The notes under the pieces: model-generated
Seen by the model: only the letters and a program-made list of their open reading frames with translations
What the model was told of the DNA's origin: nothing
Database searches by the model: none
Shown here: positions 1-9,032 of the stretch, one piece after another
Numbering within the stretch: position 1 is the first letter of the stretch
Layout: each line of letters begins with the position of its first letter
Translations under genes and position numbers: made by a program
NCBI RefSeq assembly: GCF_003469205.1
Contig: NZ_QSIN01000015.1
Location: forward strand, 1 to 37,499
DNA: 37,499 nt
Direction: 5' to 3'
Source of the DNA: Collinsella sp. AM33-4BH
GTDB taxonomy: Bacteria; Actinomycetota; Coriobacteriia; Coriobacteriales; Coriobacteriaceae

Positions 1-61
1 CTATTCGCTCAATGTGTTCGGCTGAGATCGGAAATCAACCACCTATATAACATATCGACAA

Positions 62-100
62 AAAAGACCGCCGGCGCGGGGCGGCGCCGACGATTGCGAG
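62..100 (-). terminator. Probable Rho-independent terminator of the first gene
   Basis: On the minus strand a GC-rich hairpin (CCGCC, seven-base loop, GGCGG) is followed by a run of six T. It lies just beyond the stop codon of the minus-strand gene that ends at 121. The rest of positions 1-120 shows no gene I can support. Confidence 0.55.
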
Positions 101-120
101 AGAATATCGATTGTTGGCTG

Positions 121-411
121 TTAAGCAGCGACGGCCTCGTAGACCGTGGCGCCCGAGAAGCTGTCGTGCAGGCTCTTGCCGCAGATCCAAGGCAGCTCGA
201 CGACCTCGCAGACCGTGTTGACCAGCTCGGAGCAGTCAGTAAAGTGGCCCTTATCGTTGAGGGCCTCGCAATCCTGAACACGCCAATAGCCATCGGTGTG
301 CGTAATGTAGTACTCGTGATCGTTGATCGACACGAAAGCGCGCGTCTTGGAACGCAACAGCTTCAGAAATCCTTCGAAGTCGGTCTCGACGACATCTCCA
401 GCCTGGAACAT
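121..411 (-). CDS. Hypothetical protein, 96 aa
   Basis: I do not recognise a family. The start ATG at 411 is chosen because AGGAGGT lies just upstream; an in-frame start at 447 would add 12 Gly/Arg-rich residues and has no such site. The protein is small, soluble-looking and acidic. It has an aromatic stretch in the middle (YYITHTDGYW, about residues 37-46) and three cysteines (one in the middle, two near the C-terminus). There is no signal peptide or membrane segment. It stands alone, divergent from the nitroreductase, and a terminator hairpin follows it. The middle reads like a small beta-rich domain with a short polar tail, but that is only an impression. The coding call rests on the ribosome site, codon bias like the neighbours and the terminator. 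Confidence 0.7.
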   Translation of the reverse strand: MFQAGDVVETDFEGFLKLLRSKTRAFVSINDHEYYITHTDGYWRVQDCEALNDKGHFTDCSELVNTVCEVVELPWICGKSLHDSFSGATVYEAVAA

Positions 412-705
412 GATGTTACCTCCTGGCCCGGCGCCACCACGGCGCATTGATAAACGTTGGTACTCCTTTAGTAAAACCTTTATCAGAGGTTATGCGTTCG
501 TCATTTAGGCAAGTGGTAAAAAACCGCAGGGTAGACGGGATAAAACGTTTAACCATCCCATTGGTTTGTCACATTCTGAAGGCACTTTTATGCAAACCTA
601 CTTTCCCAATTGGAATCTATCCTTTTGGCAGGGCAATTGACCGTCTATCGTTTGAGCCCGACGGGTATGAACGGGGCATCTGCAACGCCACCGCAAGGAG
701 ACACC

Positions 706-1233
706 ATGGAGACTATCGAAGCGCTCATTCACCGCCGCAGCTGCCGCAAATACAGCGATCGTCCCGTCGAGGCCGAAAAGCTTGCACGTATTATCGAAGC
801 CGGCCAATATGCACCGAGCGGCATGGGCCGCCAGCCGGTGACGTTTGTCGCCGTCACCGACCCCGCAACCGTTGAGCGTCTCTCACAGCTCAACGCCCAG
901 GTCATGGGCAGCAACGGTGACCCCTTCTATGGCGCCAAGACCGTTGTGGTGGTGCTGGTTGACCGCAGCATGCCAACGCATCTGGAAGACGGTTCGCTCG
1001 CCATGGGCAACCTGCTCAATGCTGCCTATGCGCTGGGCGTTGATTCGTGCTGGATTCATCGCGCACACGAGGTCTTCGACTCGCCCGAAGGCTTGGAACT
1101 GCTGGCAAGCTGGGGCCTGCCCGCCGACGGCAGCCTGCGCGGTGTCGGTCACTGCATTCTGGGCTACGCCGAGGACACGCTACCCGAGGCAAAGCCGCGC
1201 CGCGACAACGTGGTGTATGTTCCGCCGTTCTAA
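706..1233 (+). CDS. Nitroreductase family protein (FMN-dependent), 175 aa
   Basis: The family comprises FMN-binding NAD(P)H oxidoreductases that reduce nitro compounds, quinones or flavins in the cytosol. The N-terminus METIEALIHRRSCRKYSDRP is the classic opening of the family: the RRSxRxYxDRPV segment contacts the FMN phosphate. It is followed by the AGQYAPSGMGRQP segment (about residues 35-47), and the C-terminal RRDN-VVYV tail is also typical. The length of 175 aa fits the short, single-domain members. The start at 706 has AAGGAG six bases upstream; an earlier in-frame start at 610 lacks such a site and adds non-conserved residues. The gene is monocistronic, and a strong hairpin at 1295-1323 follows it. 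The physiological substrate cannot be told from the sequence. Confidence 0.9.
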   Translation: METIEALIHRRSCRKYSDRPVEAEKLARIIEAGQYAPSGMGRQPVTFVAVTDPATVERLSQLNAQVMGSNGDPFYGAKTVVVVLVDRSMPTHLEDGSLAMGNLLNAAYALGVDSCWIHRAHEVFDSPEGLELLASWGLPADGSLRGVGHCILGYAEDTLPEAKPRRDNVVYVPPF

Positions 1234-1294
1234 CGAACGGCGGACCCGTTGACGCTGCGCGGGCCGCATTCACGCCAATCTGACGTTCAATTTC

Positions 1295-1323
1295 GAGGGC
1301 GCGACCAAAAGGTCAGCGCCCTC
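1295..1323. terminator. Hairpin terminator between convergent genes
   Basis: GAGGGCGCGACC, loop AAAA, then GGTC-A-GCGCCCTC: a 12-bp stem with one bulged A. It lies after the nitroreductase stop and before the 3' end of the convergent gene at 1455. The T-tract is weak on both strands (TCATTTC on plus), so termination is inferred from the hairpin and its position. Confidence 0.6.
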
Positions 1324-1454
1324 TCATTTCACGTCACCTTGGCGCAAATGCGGCTCGCTCGCTGTTGGTGACTGACATCGGGTGCGCCACTGCTGGCATT
1401 CGACACTTGGGCAGCTGAAAGGCCCCGTCCAAAATTTGCTGTCCCACTCGCAAC

Positions 1455-2030
1455 TTATATTGACGTCGCCGTTGTCGTCGTTTCGTTCGTGTGAGTCGTT
1501 TCGGCTTCGCCGCCTTGTTCGTCCTCGTCCTTTTGCGCATCGGCGATAGTGGAAGCTGCCGCGACGATGCCGCGTTGGGGCGCAACGCCCGTCTGGACCT
1601 GAGCGCCCTCGACAACTTCTGTGCCTGCATGCGCGAGCTCGGGCGATTTAAACATTGCGTCCAAGTTGGCGCCACCGCCGGCGTAGCCAAGCGCAGCGAG
1701 TGCGATGACGATCGCTGCAACGACAGCCACGATCGGCACGTAGCGATGCCAGCCGGCGGGATTGAGCCCGCTGCGACGAGCCGCCCCGCGGCTGATGTAA
1801 CCGAGCGTTCCGTCGTGCTTGAGCTTTGAGCCCACCACGCGTTTGCGGCCCCACAACGAGGACTCTGCCTGCATGGCCAAGCGAGCGCTTGCCGAAGGAT
1901 AGCCATATTTAGTGCGCTTGAACGAGCCATCAAACCCCGAGGCGTGTTTGCCCCACGTCACCGATGTCGTGCGTCGGTTGACCGGCGCGGCACTCCGCCT
2001 TCTGCGGCTCGGTTTTGAAGTCTCAGCCAT
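1455..2030 (-). CDS. Single-pass membrane protein of unknown function, 191 aa
   Basis: I do not recognise a family. The first about 95 residues are very basic (RRRRS near the N-terminus, many Lys/Arg/Ser). One hydrophobic segment follows at about residues 97-117 (YVPIVAVVAAIVIALAALGY). The tail after it is about 70 residues of Ala, Glu, Asp and Thr, ending in a Thr run. By the positive-inside rule the basic half should be cytoplasmic and the acidic tail outside. The start at 2030 is chosen for GAGGG just upstream; a longer form from 2084 is possible but would overlap the promoter candidate at 2075-2103. The gene is followed by a hairpin (1295-1323) shared with the convergent nitroreductase gene. 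No catalytic motif is visible. Confidence 0.75.
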   Translation of the reverse strand: MAETSKPSRRRRSAAPVNRRTTSVTWGKHASGFDGSFKRTKYGYPSASARLAMQAESSLWGRKRVVGSKLKHDGTLGYISRGAARRSGLNPAGWHRYVPIVAVVAAIVIALAALGYAGGGANLDAMFKSPELAHAGTEVVEGAQVQTGVAPQRGIVAAASTIADAQKDEDEQGGEAETTHTNETTTTATSI

Positions 2031-2074
2031 ATGCCCTCGCACGCCGTAACCAAATCGAAACAATAACGCTTTGG

Positions 2075-2103
2075 ACTGTAGCACACGCGTCGCGCGCGGT
2101 CAC
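2075..2103 (-). promoter_or_regulatory. Candidate sigma-A promoter for the 191-aa membrane protein
   Basis: Read on the minus strand: GTGACC (2098-2103), a 17-base spacer, then TACAGT (2075-2080), 45 bases before the chosen start codon. Four of six bases in each box match the consensus. Confidence 0.45.
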
Positions 2104-2114
2104 GGGCGCCTCGC

Positions 2115-3332
2115 TCAACGGTCATCGTCCTTCAGCAAGCGCCACAGCGTTGTACGGCTTATGCCCAGCACCTCCGCCGCACGGGTTCGGTTGCCGTGGA
2201 GATGGTCTACAACCAGATGCGCGATATCTCGCTCGGTATCGGCCAGCGGTCGCAGGATATACAGGTCACTTTCGAGTGTCGGGGCGCCAAAGGTTGCGGT
2301 CTTAATCACGTCCTCTTGGGCGAGCACTTCCTCCACCACAGCGCGGTCCACCGTGCCCGCCCCCACCAATATATACAGTCGTTCCGAGACCTCGCGGAGC
2401 TGCAGATAATTGCGCGGCCAGCGGTAAGCATCGAGCGTCTTCGTCGCCGCGGCAGACAGCGTGGGCGCTGCCGTCCCAAATGCATCAGCGAGATATTCCA
2501 AATAGCGCGCAACCTTCGTCGACGCGGCTCCCTGCTCGGCGATTGCCGGCGCCACGCTCACCGCACAGGCGAAACGCTCGGTCACAAAGGCGGCTTGATC
2601 ACTTTCGCCGCCGCCCGGCATGTCATTCGCCGTCAGCACCACATGGCAGCGCGTCGCCAACGCGGTGTCGGTCATCGTGGAAACGAGCTCGCGGAGGCGC
2701 TGGGGGCCAACCGCGTTCCAGCCCTCAATGCAAAGGGTCAGCCCCGTTTGGAACAACGGCGATTCGGCGCTTTTGAGCACGTGGCGCCAACCGCGCTCGG
2801 TGAGCTCATCGAGCGCGACGGAAACAAAGGGTTGATCGGCAAAAGGGCCATCCAGATAGAGGCGCATGGCAATCTCGACCTGACCCGCGCCCAACTCGCC
2901 CTCGAGCATAAGGGGCACCCCGCGCGCATAGCTCTCGGCAACCGGTGCGGCTACCGCAGCGGCGCCTTCAACGATGCCGTACGCGCTCGATTCGTAGCGG
3001 GCCTCAACTTCGTCGGCGTTGAGCCACTCGATGCCCGCATGCGCCGCGGCGCCGCGCACCTCGCGGACCACGACGGCCCAAAGGCCCCCGCCCTCTTTGT
3101 CGGTGGGGCGAACGGTCAGGCTCAGGCGCGTACCCGCACGCCCCATAACCAGACGCGCGCCGTCTCCTATACGGTCGAGGCGCTCAGCGACAAAAGCCGC
3201 CACATCCCGCTCAAGCGCCGCGTCATTCATGGTCGAAATCGCGACGTCCCCACGCGCATCGATTGCCAATGCCGAGGCCCCGGCAGCAGCCAGGGCCTCG
3301 GTCAAGATGTTCAGCTTGGCATCGCTATCCAT
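2115..3332 (-). CDS. Fis-type transcriptional regulator with a degenerate sigma-54 AAA+ domain, 405 aa
   Basis: The C-terminus (about residues 365-404) is a Fis-type helix-turn-helix: HLHGNRTRAAEVLGISRTTLWRLLK, as in sigma-54 activators and PrpR-like regulators. The middle (about 135-345) follows the layout of a sigma-54 AAA+ domain but the motifs are eroded. Walker A reads GELGAGQVE (145-153) where GETGTGKE is expected, so the lysine is a glutamine. The Walker B region reads LCIEGWNAV instead of LFLDE. No GAFTGA loop is seen. The WPRNYLQLREV stretch matches the WPGNVREL sensor 2 motif. It therefore probably binds DNA without ATP-driven sigma-54 remodelling. The start at 3332 has AGGGGC upstream; an upstream extension to 3533 crosses an inverted repeat and looks non-coding. 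It lies downstream of the exporter gene on the same strand. Confidence 0.8.
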   Translation of the reverse strand: MDSDAKLNILTEALAAAGASALAIDARGDVAISTMNDAALERDVAAFVAERLDRIGDGARLVMGRAGTRLSLTVRPTDKEGGGLWAVVVREVRGAAAHAGIEWLNADEVEARYESSAYGIVEGAAAVAAPVAESYARGVPLMLEGELGAGQVEIAMRLYLDGPFADQPFVSVALDELTERGWRHVLKSAESPLFQTGLTLCIEGWNAVGPQRLRELVSTMTDTALATRCHVVLTANDMPGGGESDQAAFVTERFACAVSVAPAIAEQGAASTKVARYLEYLADAFGTAAPTLSAAATKTLDAYRWPRNYLQLREVSERLYILVGAGTVDRAVVEEVLAQEDVIKTATFGAPTLESDLYILRPLADTERDIAHLVVDHLHGNRTRAAEVLGISRTTLWRLLKDDDR

Positions 3333-3483
3333 GATTTGCCCCTGTCCGCAGAGACGTGCAACCGCCGACGGTCGCACGACCAAGTGTTTCAAAATTGAAC
3401 GATATTGCCCACCAAACACTATAGGGCAGAAAGCGCCGTCCTGCGAGTATAGGTGTTGCCCCGCATCGCCATCCTGGCGGGGC

Positions 3484-3544
3484 GATAAGAGCTCTTCGGG
3501 ACTTATAAACCTGCGGACAAGCCATACCCGCAAGAGCTCCTATC
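3484..3544. promoter_or_regulatory. Long inverted repeat between exporter and Fis-type regulator
   Basis: The left arm GATAAGAGCTCTTCGGG (3484-3500) and right arm CCCGCAAGAGCTCCTATC (3527-3544) are complementary apart from one mismatch and one extra base. The 26-base loop holds, on the minus strand, a TTTATA/TATAAG -10-like sequence. It could be an operator pair around the regulator's own promoter, or the 3' hairpin of the exporter mRNA. A smaller hairpin (GCCCCGC/GCGGGGC, 3458-3483) abuts it. Confidence 0.45.
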
Positions 3545-3598
3545 GCTCCACCGTGAGAATGCGCTCACCAGCACGCAGCACGCTAATAAGCTACTTCT

Positions 3599-4633
3599 CT
3601 ACCAGATTCCCAGCACGTGTTGCATTCCCAAACTCATGCACGCAATGCCAATCCAGCAGCAAAAGCCCAGCGCGATGGGCTTGCCGCCCTTTTTGACCAG
3701 CTCGACGATATCGGTATTAAAACCAATAGCCGCCATGGCCATCACAATAAAGAACTTCGACAGCTCCTTGATGGGCGCCGTAAAGGACGCGGGAAGCTGA
3801 AACACCGTAGTGATCACGCTCGCCAGCACAAAGAACAGCACAAACATGGGAAACGCGCGTTTGAGGGAGAACGTGCTTTTGGCGTCGCCGCCGGCCTTGC
3901 GCGCCAGATGCATCTGCCAGCAAGCAAGCGCCAGCGTGATGGGAATGATGGCCAGCGTCCTGGTGAGCTTGACCACCGTGGCGCTCTCGAGCACATTGGC
4001 GCCGGGATGCATGCTGTCCCAGGCGCTCGCCGCAGCCGTTACGGACGAGGTATCGTTGATGGCGGTGCCGGCAAACAGGCCAAAGCCCTCGTTGGTCAGC
4101 CCGAGCATGCCGCCGAGCGTTGGAAACACGAGTGCCGCGATAACGTTAAACAGGAAGATGACAGAAATGGCCTGGGCAATCTCGCGATCGTCGGCATCGA
4201 TGACGGGCGCGGTCGCGGCGATGGCAGAACCGCCGCAAATCGACGAGCCCACACCCACAAGCGTCGCGATCTTACTCGGCACGTTCATAACGCGGCAGAG
4301 CACAAAGGCAATGACAAGCGAAGTCGAGATTGTCGCCACGATAATCGGCAGCGACTGGGCGCCCTTGGACAGAATCTGGGAGAGGTTCATGCCAAAGCCA
4401 AGCAGGATAACCGCGTACTGCAAGACTTTTTTGGACGTATAGGTGACGCCGGCGGCGAGCTGTTCGCGACGATTCTTGGGAAAGACGAGCGCCAGGACCA
4501 TGCCAAAGAGGATGGCGAATACCGGACCGCCGACCACCTCAATTTGCTTGCCGAGCAACGTCGCGGGAATGGCGATGATCAGGCAGAACAAAACGCCTTT
4601 CCAGCGCTCGCGTACGATATTTGCCAGTTGCAT
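3599..4633 (-). CDS. YeiH-family putative sulfate exporter (UPF0324), 344 aa
   Basis: This is a polytopic inner-membrane protein of the YeiH/YadS putative sulfate exporter family. About ten hydrophobic segments span nearly the whole length. Family hallmarks are the VFAILFGMVLALV segment near residue 40, GVGSSICGGSAIAATAPVI (about 126-144) in the centre, and FAGTAINDTSSVTAA (about 187-201). The length of 344 aa is normal. The start at 4633 has AAGGAAT nine bases upstream. The transported ion is not proven for the family; sulfite and related sulfur oxyanions have been suggested. It is transcribed divergently from a GntR/FCD regulator, the usual arrangement for a regulator and its target, and a Fis-type regulator gene lies 3' of it on the same strand. 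Confidence 0.9.
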   Translation of the reverse strand: MQLANIVRERWKGVLFCLIIAIPATLLGKQIEVVGGPVFAILFGMVLALVFPKNRREQLAAGVTYTSKKVLQYAVILLGFGMNLSQILSKGAQSLPIIVATISTSLVIAFVLCRVMNVPSKIATLVGVGSSICGGSAIAATAPVIDADDREIAQAISVIFLFNVIAALVFPTLGGMLGLTNEGFGLFAGTAINDTSSVTAAASAWDSMHPGANVLESATVVKLTRTLAIIPITLALACWQMHLARKAGGDAKSTFSLKRAFPMFVLFFVLASVITTVFQLPASFTAPIKELSKFFIVMAMAAIGFNTDIVELVKKGGKPIALGFCCWIGIACMSLGMQHVLGIW

Positions 4634-4796
4634 ATGGGATTCCTTCTTTCTATTTCACGTTTGCGACGGCTTATGATACGGCAACATTGAGCGCAGCCTT
4701 GCGCAAACACAGACTAAGATGCCGCAATAGTTCTCAGGCAACAGCCGAATTACCCACCGCGGAAAGCTGATTCGCGGCATAATTAACAACTGACAT

Positions 4797-5528
4797 ATGA
4801 GTTTGATAGAACAGTTGCGAGGCGCTATGGAAGAATCGATGCACGTCGGCGAGCAGGAAACGAGCCTACAGGACCAGTCCTACCACACCATTCGACGCAA
4901 AATCGTCTACCTGGACTACAAGCCGGGCGAAAAACTGGGCGTCAAGCAACTTTGCGACGACCTGGATATGGGGCGCACCCCTGTGCGCGAGGCACTGGTG
5001 CGTCTGGCGCAAGAGGGCCTGGTGCGCACCGTGCCCCAGAGCGGTACCTACGTCTCACCCATTAACCTCACCCTTGCCGAGAGTGCCTGTTACATCCGCG
5101 AGCATCTCGAAAAGCAGGTGATTGTGGAGTGCTGTGCGCGCGCCACGTCGGCCGGCATCGAGCAGCTCGACCGCGCCATCGTGCTGCAGGAAAAGGCCAT
5201 GGCCGAAGAGGATCGCATCGGCTTCTTTTTGAGCGACAACCTCATGCATCACATGATTTTTAGCATCGCATGTCGCAGCACCGTTTGGTCGTGGCTCGAA
5301 GAGACCAATGCCGACCTGGAGCGCTTCCGCTGGCTGCGCGCCGCCACGCAGGTTCTCGACAATCAGGACATCGTGAACGAGCACAAGCAGATTCGCCGCG
5401 CTATCGCCGGTCGCGACCCCATCGAAGCGAGCTTTTTGGTCAGCAAGCACCTGCATATGATGTTCCGCAACCAAACCGAGGTTCTGGACCAGTTCCCCGA
5501 GTACTTCGAGACCAGCAAGCTCCGCTAA
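4797..5528 (+). CDS. GntR-family (FCD/FadR-type) transcriptional regulator, 243 aa
   Basis: The N-terminal winged helix-turn-helix spans about residues 28-92, including the signature GVKQLCDDLDMGRTPVREALVRL and a wing ending in SGTYVS. The C-terminal part (about 97-225) is helical and fits the FCD ligand domain: Asp/His positions such as NLMHHMIF and HKQIRRAI, and a final HLHMM helix, are where FCD proteins bind a metal and an organic acid. The divergent YeiH-type exporter is the likely target. The start is uncertain. The ATG at 4797 has no clear ribosome site, while the in-frame ATG at 4827 has GAGG four bases before it; neither choice affects the DNA-binding domain. Its stop codon TAA overlaps the first bases of a REP-like element (5526-5580). 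Confidence 0.88.
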   Translation: MSLIEQLRGAMEESMHVGEQETSLQDQSYHTIRRKIVYLDYKPGEKLGVKQLCDDLDMGRTPVREALVRLAQEGLVRTVPQSGTYVSPINLTLAESACYIREHLEKQVIVECCARATSAGIEQLDRAIVLQEKAMAEEDRIGFFLSDNLMHHMIFSIACRSTVWSWLEETNADLERFRWLRAATQVLDNQDIVNEHKQIRRAIAGRDPIEASFLVSKHLHMMFRNQTEVLDQFPEYFETSKLR

Positions 5529-5580
5529 CCTGCCAAAACCACCACAAAGGGGACAGGCACCTTTGTGGTGGTTTCTCCGT
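5526..5580 (+). repeat. GGGGACAG palindromic element A (REP-like)
   Basis: Perfect 15-bp arms AAACCACCACAAAGG (5536-5550) and CCTTTGTGGTGGTTT (5560-5574) enclose GGACAGGCA. It begins with TAACCTGCCAAAA, which includes the stop codon of the GntR gene and is shared with the element after larE. Read in reverse complement, the core differs by only one base from element B at 7657-7691. Confidence 0.85.
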
Positions 5581-5585
5581 ACAAA

Positions 5586-5623
5586 AAGGCCCGGCTCCGT
5601 CTGATGACGCGGAGCCGGGCCTT
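5586..5623 (-). terminator. Rho-independent terminator of glmS
   Basis: A 14-bp perfect stem (AAGGCCCGGCTCCG/CGGAGCCGGGCCTT) with a ten-base loop. On the minus strand it ends in CCTTTTTGT, so it terminates glmS. It may also stop plus-strand transcripts from the GntR gene. Confidence 0.9.
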
Positions 5624-5646
5624 GGTCGTTAGAACGGCGGAACCAA

Positions 5647-7494
<1,848 letters not shown>

Positions 7495-7604
7495 AAGATA
7501 AATCCCTTCGTTCGCGTGACTGCAAGACGTCCACGCACAAGGGGCGCTGAGACGCATAACGTTCGAGTATTGTACTCACGCAGGCGCAAGCTGATATACC
7601 AGAT

Positions 7605-7628
7605 GTGGTATCTCAACTTAGATACCAC
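7605..7628. promoter_or_regulatory. Inverted repeat upstream of glmS
   Basis: GTGGTATC (7605-7612), eight bases, GATACCAC (7621-7628) form a perfect inverted repeat, and a third half-site ATACC lies at 7596-7600. A TACAAT -10-like box for glmS is at 7569-7574 on the minus strand. The repeat sits at or upstream of the -35 position and may be an operator. Confidence 0.35.
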
Positions 7629-7656
7629 CCGATGCACACACGTCCAGCCGGTCCAA

Positions 7657-7691
7657 ACCACCACAAAGGTGCCTGTCCCCTTCGTGGTGGT
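7657..7691 (-). repeat. GGGGACAG palindromic element B (REP-like)
   Basis: Arms ACCACCACAAAGG (7657-7669) and CCTTCGTGGTGGT (7679-7691) pair at 12 of 13 positions around TGCCTGTCC. It is the reverse complement of element A's core with one mismatch. It lies upstream of glmS while A lies downstream. Confidence 0.8.
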
Positions 7692-7704
7692 CGCGTTGGC
7701 AACA

Positions 7705-7758
7705 GCGTTTCCCCAGATAAAACCTGCCAAAATAAACCTATCCCTTTTTGGTAGGTTT
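7705..7758 (-). repeat. GGGGACAG palindromic element C (REP-like)
   Basis: Arms AAACCTGCCAAAA (7720-7732) and TTTTGGTAGGTTT (7746-7758) surround TAAACCTATCCCT. On the minus strand it matches elements D and E, including their shared tail TTTTATCTGGGGAAACGC. It ends right before the -10 box of the LacI-family gene. Confidence 0.8.
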
Positions 7759-7762
7759 GGGA

Positions 7763-7796
7763 TGCTACAATCTGGCTTGTACTTGAAACGCATCAA
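7763..7796 (+). promoter_or_regulatory. Extended -10 promoter and LacI-type operator
   Basis: TGCTACAAT (7763-7771) is an extended -10 box without a good -35. Twelve bases downstream lies TTGAAACGCATCAA (7783-7796), a CG-centred imperfect palindrome of the LacI-family operator type. It sits between the predicted transcription start and the ribosome site AAAGGGG, which suggests autorepression. Confidence 0.5.
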
Positions 7797-7806
7797 AGGG
7801 GCCGCT

Positions 7807-8919
7807 ATGGCAAAGGTAAAGATCAGTGACGTCGCGCGCGAGGCCGGGGTTTCGCTGGGCACGGTTTCCAACGCGCTCAACCACCCCGAAAAGCTGCGCC
7901 CCGAGACCCTCAAGCTCATCAACGAGACCATCAATCGCCTTGGCTACCTGCCCAACCAAAGCGCCCGTCAGCTCGCGGGCGGCGCCACCAAGTCCTTTGG
8001 CCTGGTGCTCCCCCGTCTCGATCACGGCTTTTCGCTCCAAATCGCCAGCGGCGCCCACAACGAGGCACGCAAGCACGGCTACGATCTGCTCATCGCCAAC
8101 GCCGATAACGACGATATTCTCGAGGACCATTACCTGCGTTACTTTATGGGCACCCAAATGTCCGGCGTCATGGTTCAGCCCATGGCATCCCCCGACTGGC
8201 ACCCCGCCATGACCAAGATGCCCGTGCCGATCGTCCATCTGGACATCCATTGCTCCGAGCCCGGCTACTACGTAGCGGCCGACAACGAGGCCCAGGGTCG
8301 CATCATTGCCGAACTTGCCATCGCCCGCGGTGCACGCCATATCACCGTTGTGGGTAGAGCAGCATTTATGCAGCTCACCCTACGCGTGCTTGGCATTCAC
8401 AAGGCCCTCGCTCTGTACCCCGATATCAAGATCGAAGTCATCGACGCCGGCGAATGGAATACCGCTGCCGACGGCTACGGCATCGGTGCCCAAATCGCCG
8501 AGCGCCCCGCGAACGAACGCCCCGATTTTGTCGTCGGCCTGACCGACGTGTTGGCCTCGGGCGTTATCTCGGCGCTGGTCGACAAGGGCATCTCTGTACC
8601 CGGGCAAGTACGCGTAGCAGGTTGCGATGGCAACCCGCTCGCTTGGAGCGGATCGGTCCCGCTCACTACGGTAGCGCCCCCGGGCTACGAGATTGGCCGC
8701 AAGGGTGTCCAACTGCTGATGGAGCAAATCGAGAACAAGGCCCCGGCAAAGACCAAGCATATCCGCGTCGGCTCTGCAGCGCGCACCGTCACCGCAGTCA
8801 CCGCCGCCGAGGGTATCAACCGCCAAGAACTGGTACGTCCGTTCCTGCTGGAACGCGCCAGCACCCAGGCAAGCAGCCAGACCGACGCCACGGCCATCAA
8901 CCTCGGTGCGTATCTATAG
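7807..8919 (+). CDS. LacI-family transcriptional regulator, 370 aa
   Basis: The N-terminal LacI helix-turn-helix is clear: VKISDVAREAGVSLGTVSNA (residues 4-23), with the hinge NRLGYLPNQSARQLAGG (about 44-60). The rest is a periplasmic-binding-protein-like sensor domain: TKSFGLVLP and HGFSLQIASGAHNEARKHGYDLLIANAD begin the first lobe, and DFVVGLTDVLASGVISAL with RVAGCDGNPLAWSGSVPLTTVAPPGYEIGRKG is the standard second-lobe region. The ligand is probably a sugar or nucleoside but cannot be read off. The length of 370 aa is slightly long owing to a C-terminal tail of about 25 polar residues. The start at 7807 has AAAGGGG seven bases upstream; longer in-frame starts run through two REP-like repeats and are not credible. 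No transport operon follows; a shared terminator separates it from a convergent HAD phosphatase gene. Confidence 0.93.
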   Translation: MAKVKISDVAREAGVSLGTVSNALNHPEKLRPETLKLINETINRLGYLPNQSARQLAGGATKSFGLVLPRLDHGFSLQIASGAHNEARKHGYDLLIANADNDDILEDHYLRYFMGTQMSGVMVQPMASPDWHPAMTKMPVPIVHLDIHCSEPGYYVAADNEAQGRIIAELAIARGARHITVVGRAAFMQLTLRVLGIHKALALYPDIKIEVIDAGEWNTAADGYGIGAQIAERPANERPDFVVGLTDVLASGVISALVDKGISVPGQVRVAGCDGNPLAWSGSVPLTTVAPPGYEIGRKGVQLLMEQIENKAPAKTKHIRVGSAARTVTAVTAAEGINRQELVRPFLLERASTQASSQTDATAINLGAYL

Positions 8920-8949
8920 CACGACCGCAAGTATGCTAAGTCGCCGCTC

Positions 8950-8989
8950 AAGCAAAAGAGGCCCGACCATTGCCGGGCCTCTTTTGCTT
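8950..8989. terminator. Bidirectional terminator
   Basis: AAGCAAAAGAGGCCCG (8950-8965) pairs perfectly with CGGGCCTCTTTTGCTT (8974-8989). The A-rich and T-rich stem ends serve the LacI-family gene on plus and the HAD gene on minus. Confidence 0.9.
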
Positions 8990-9032
8990 AAGTGCAAACG
9001 TGAGCAATTGCTCGTTTCAACGCCGCAATTGT

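Noticed and set aside
1334..1933. A 199-codon open frame on the minus strand
   Set aside because: It overlaps the 191-aa membrane-protein gene in another frame and runs through the hairpin terminator region; the translation is Arg/Ser-rich shadow sequence.
2196..3398. A 400-codon open frame on the plus strand
   Set aside because: Antisense to the Fis-type regulator; composition is that of a GC-rich shadow frame and no ribosome site is present.
3617..4690. A 357-codon open frame on the plus strand
   Set aside because: Antisense to the exporter gene; His/Arg/Gly-rich with no hydrophobic or known segment.
7495..7660. glmS ribozyme
   Set aside because: The short leader shows no pseudoknot-like arrangement that I can recognise, and the inverted repeat there looks like a protein site.
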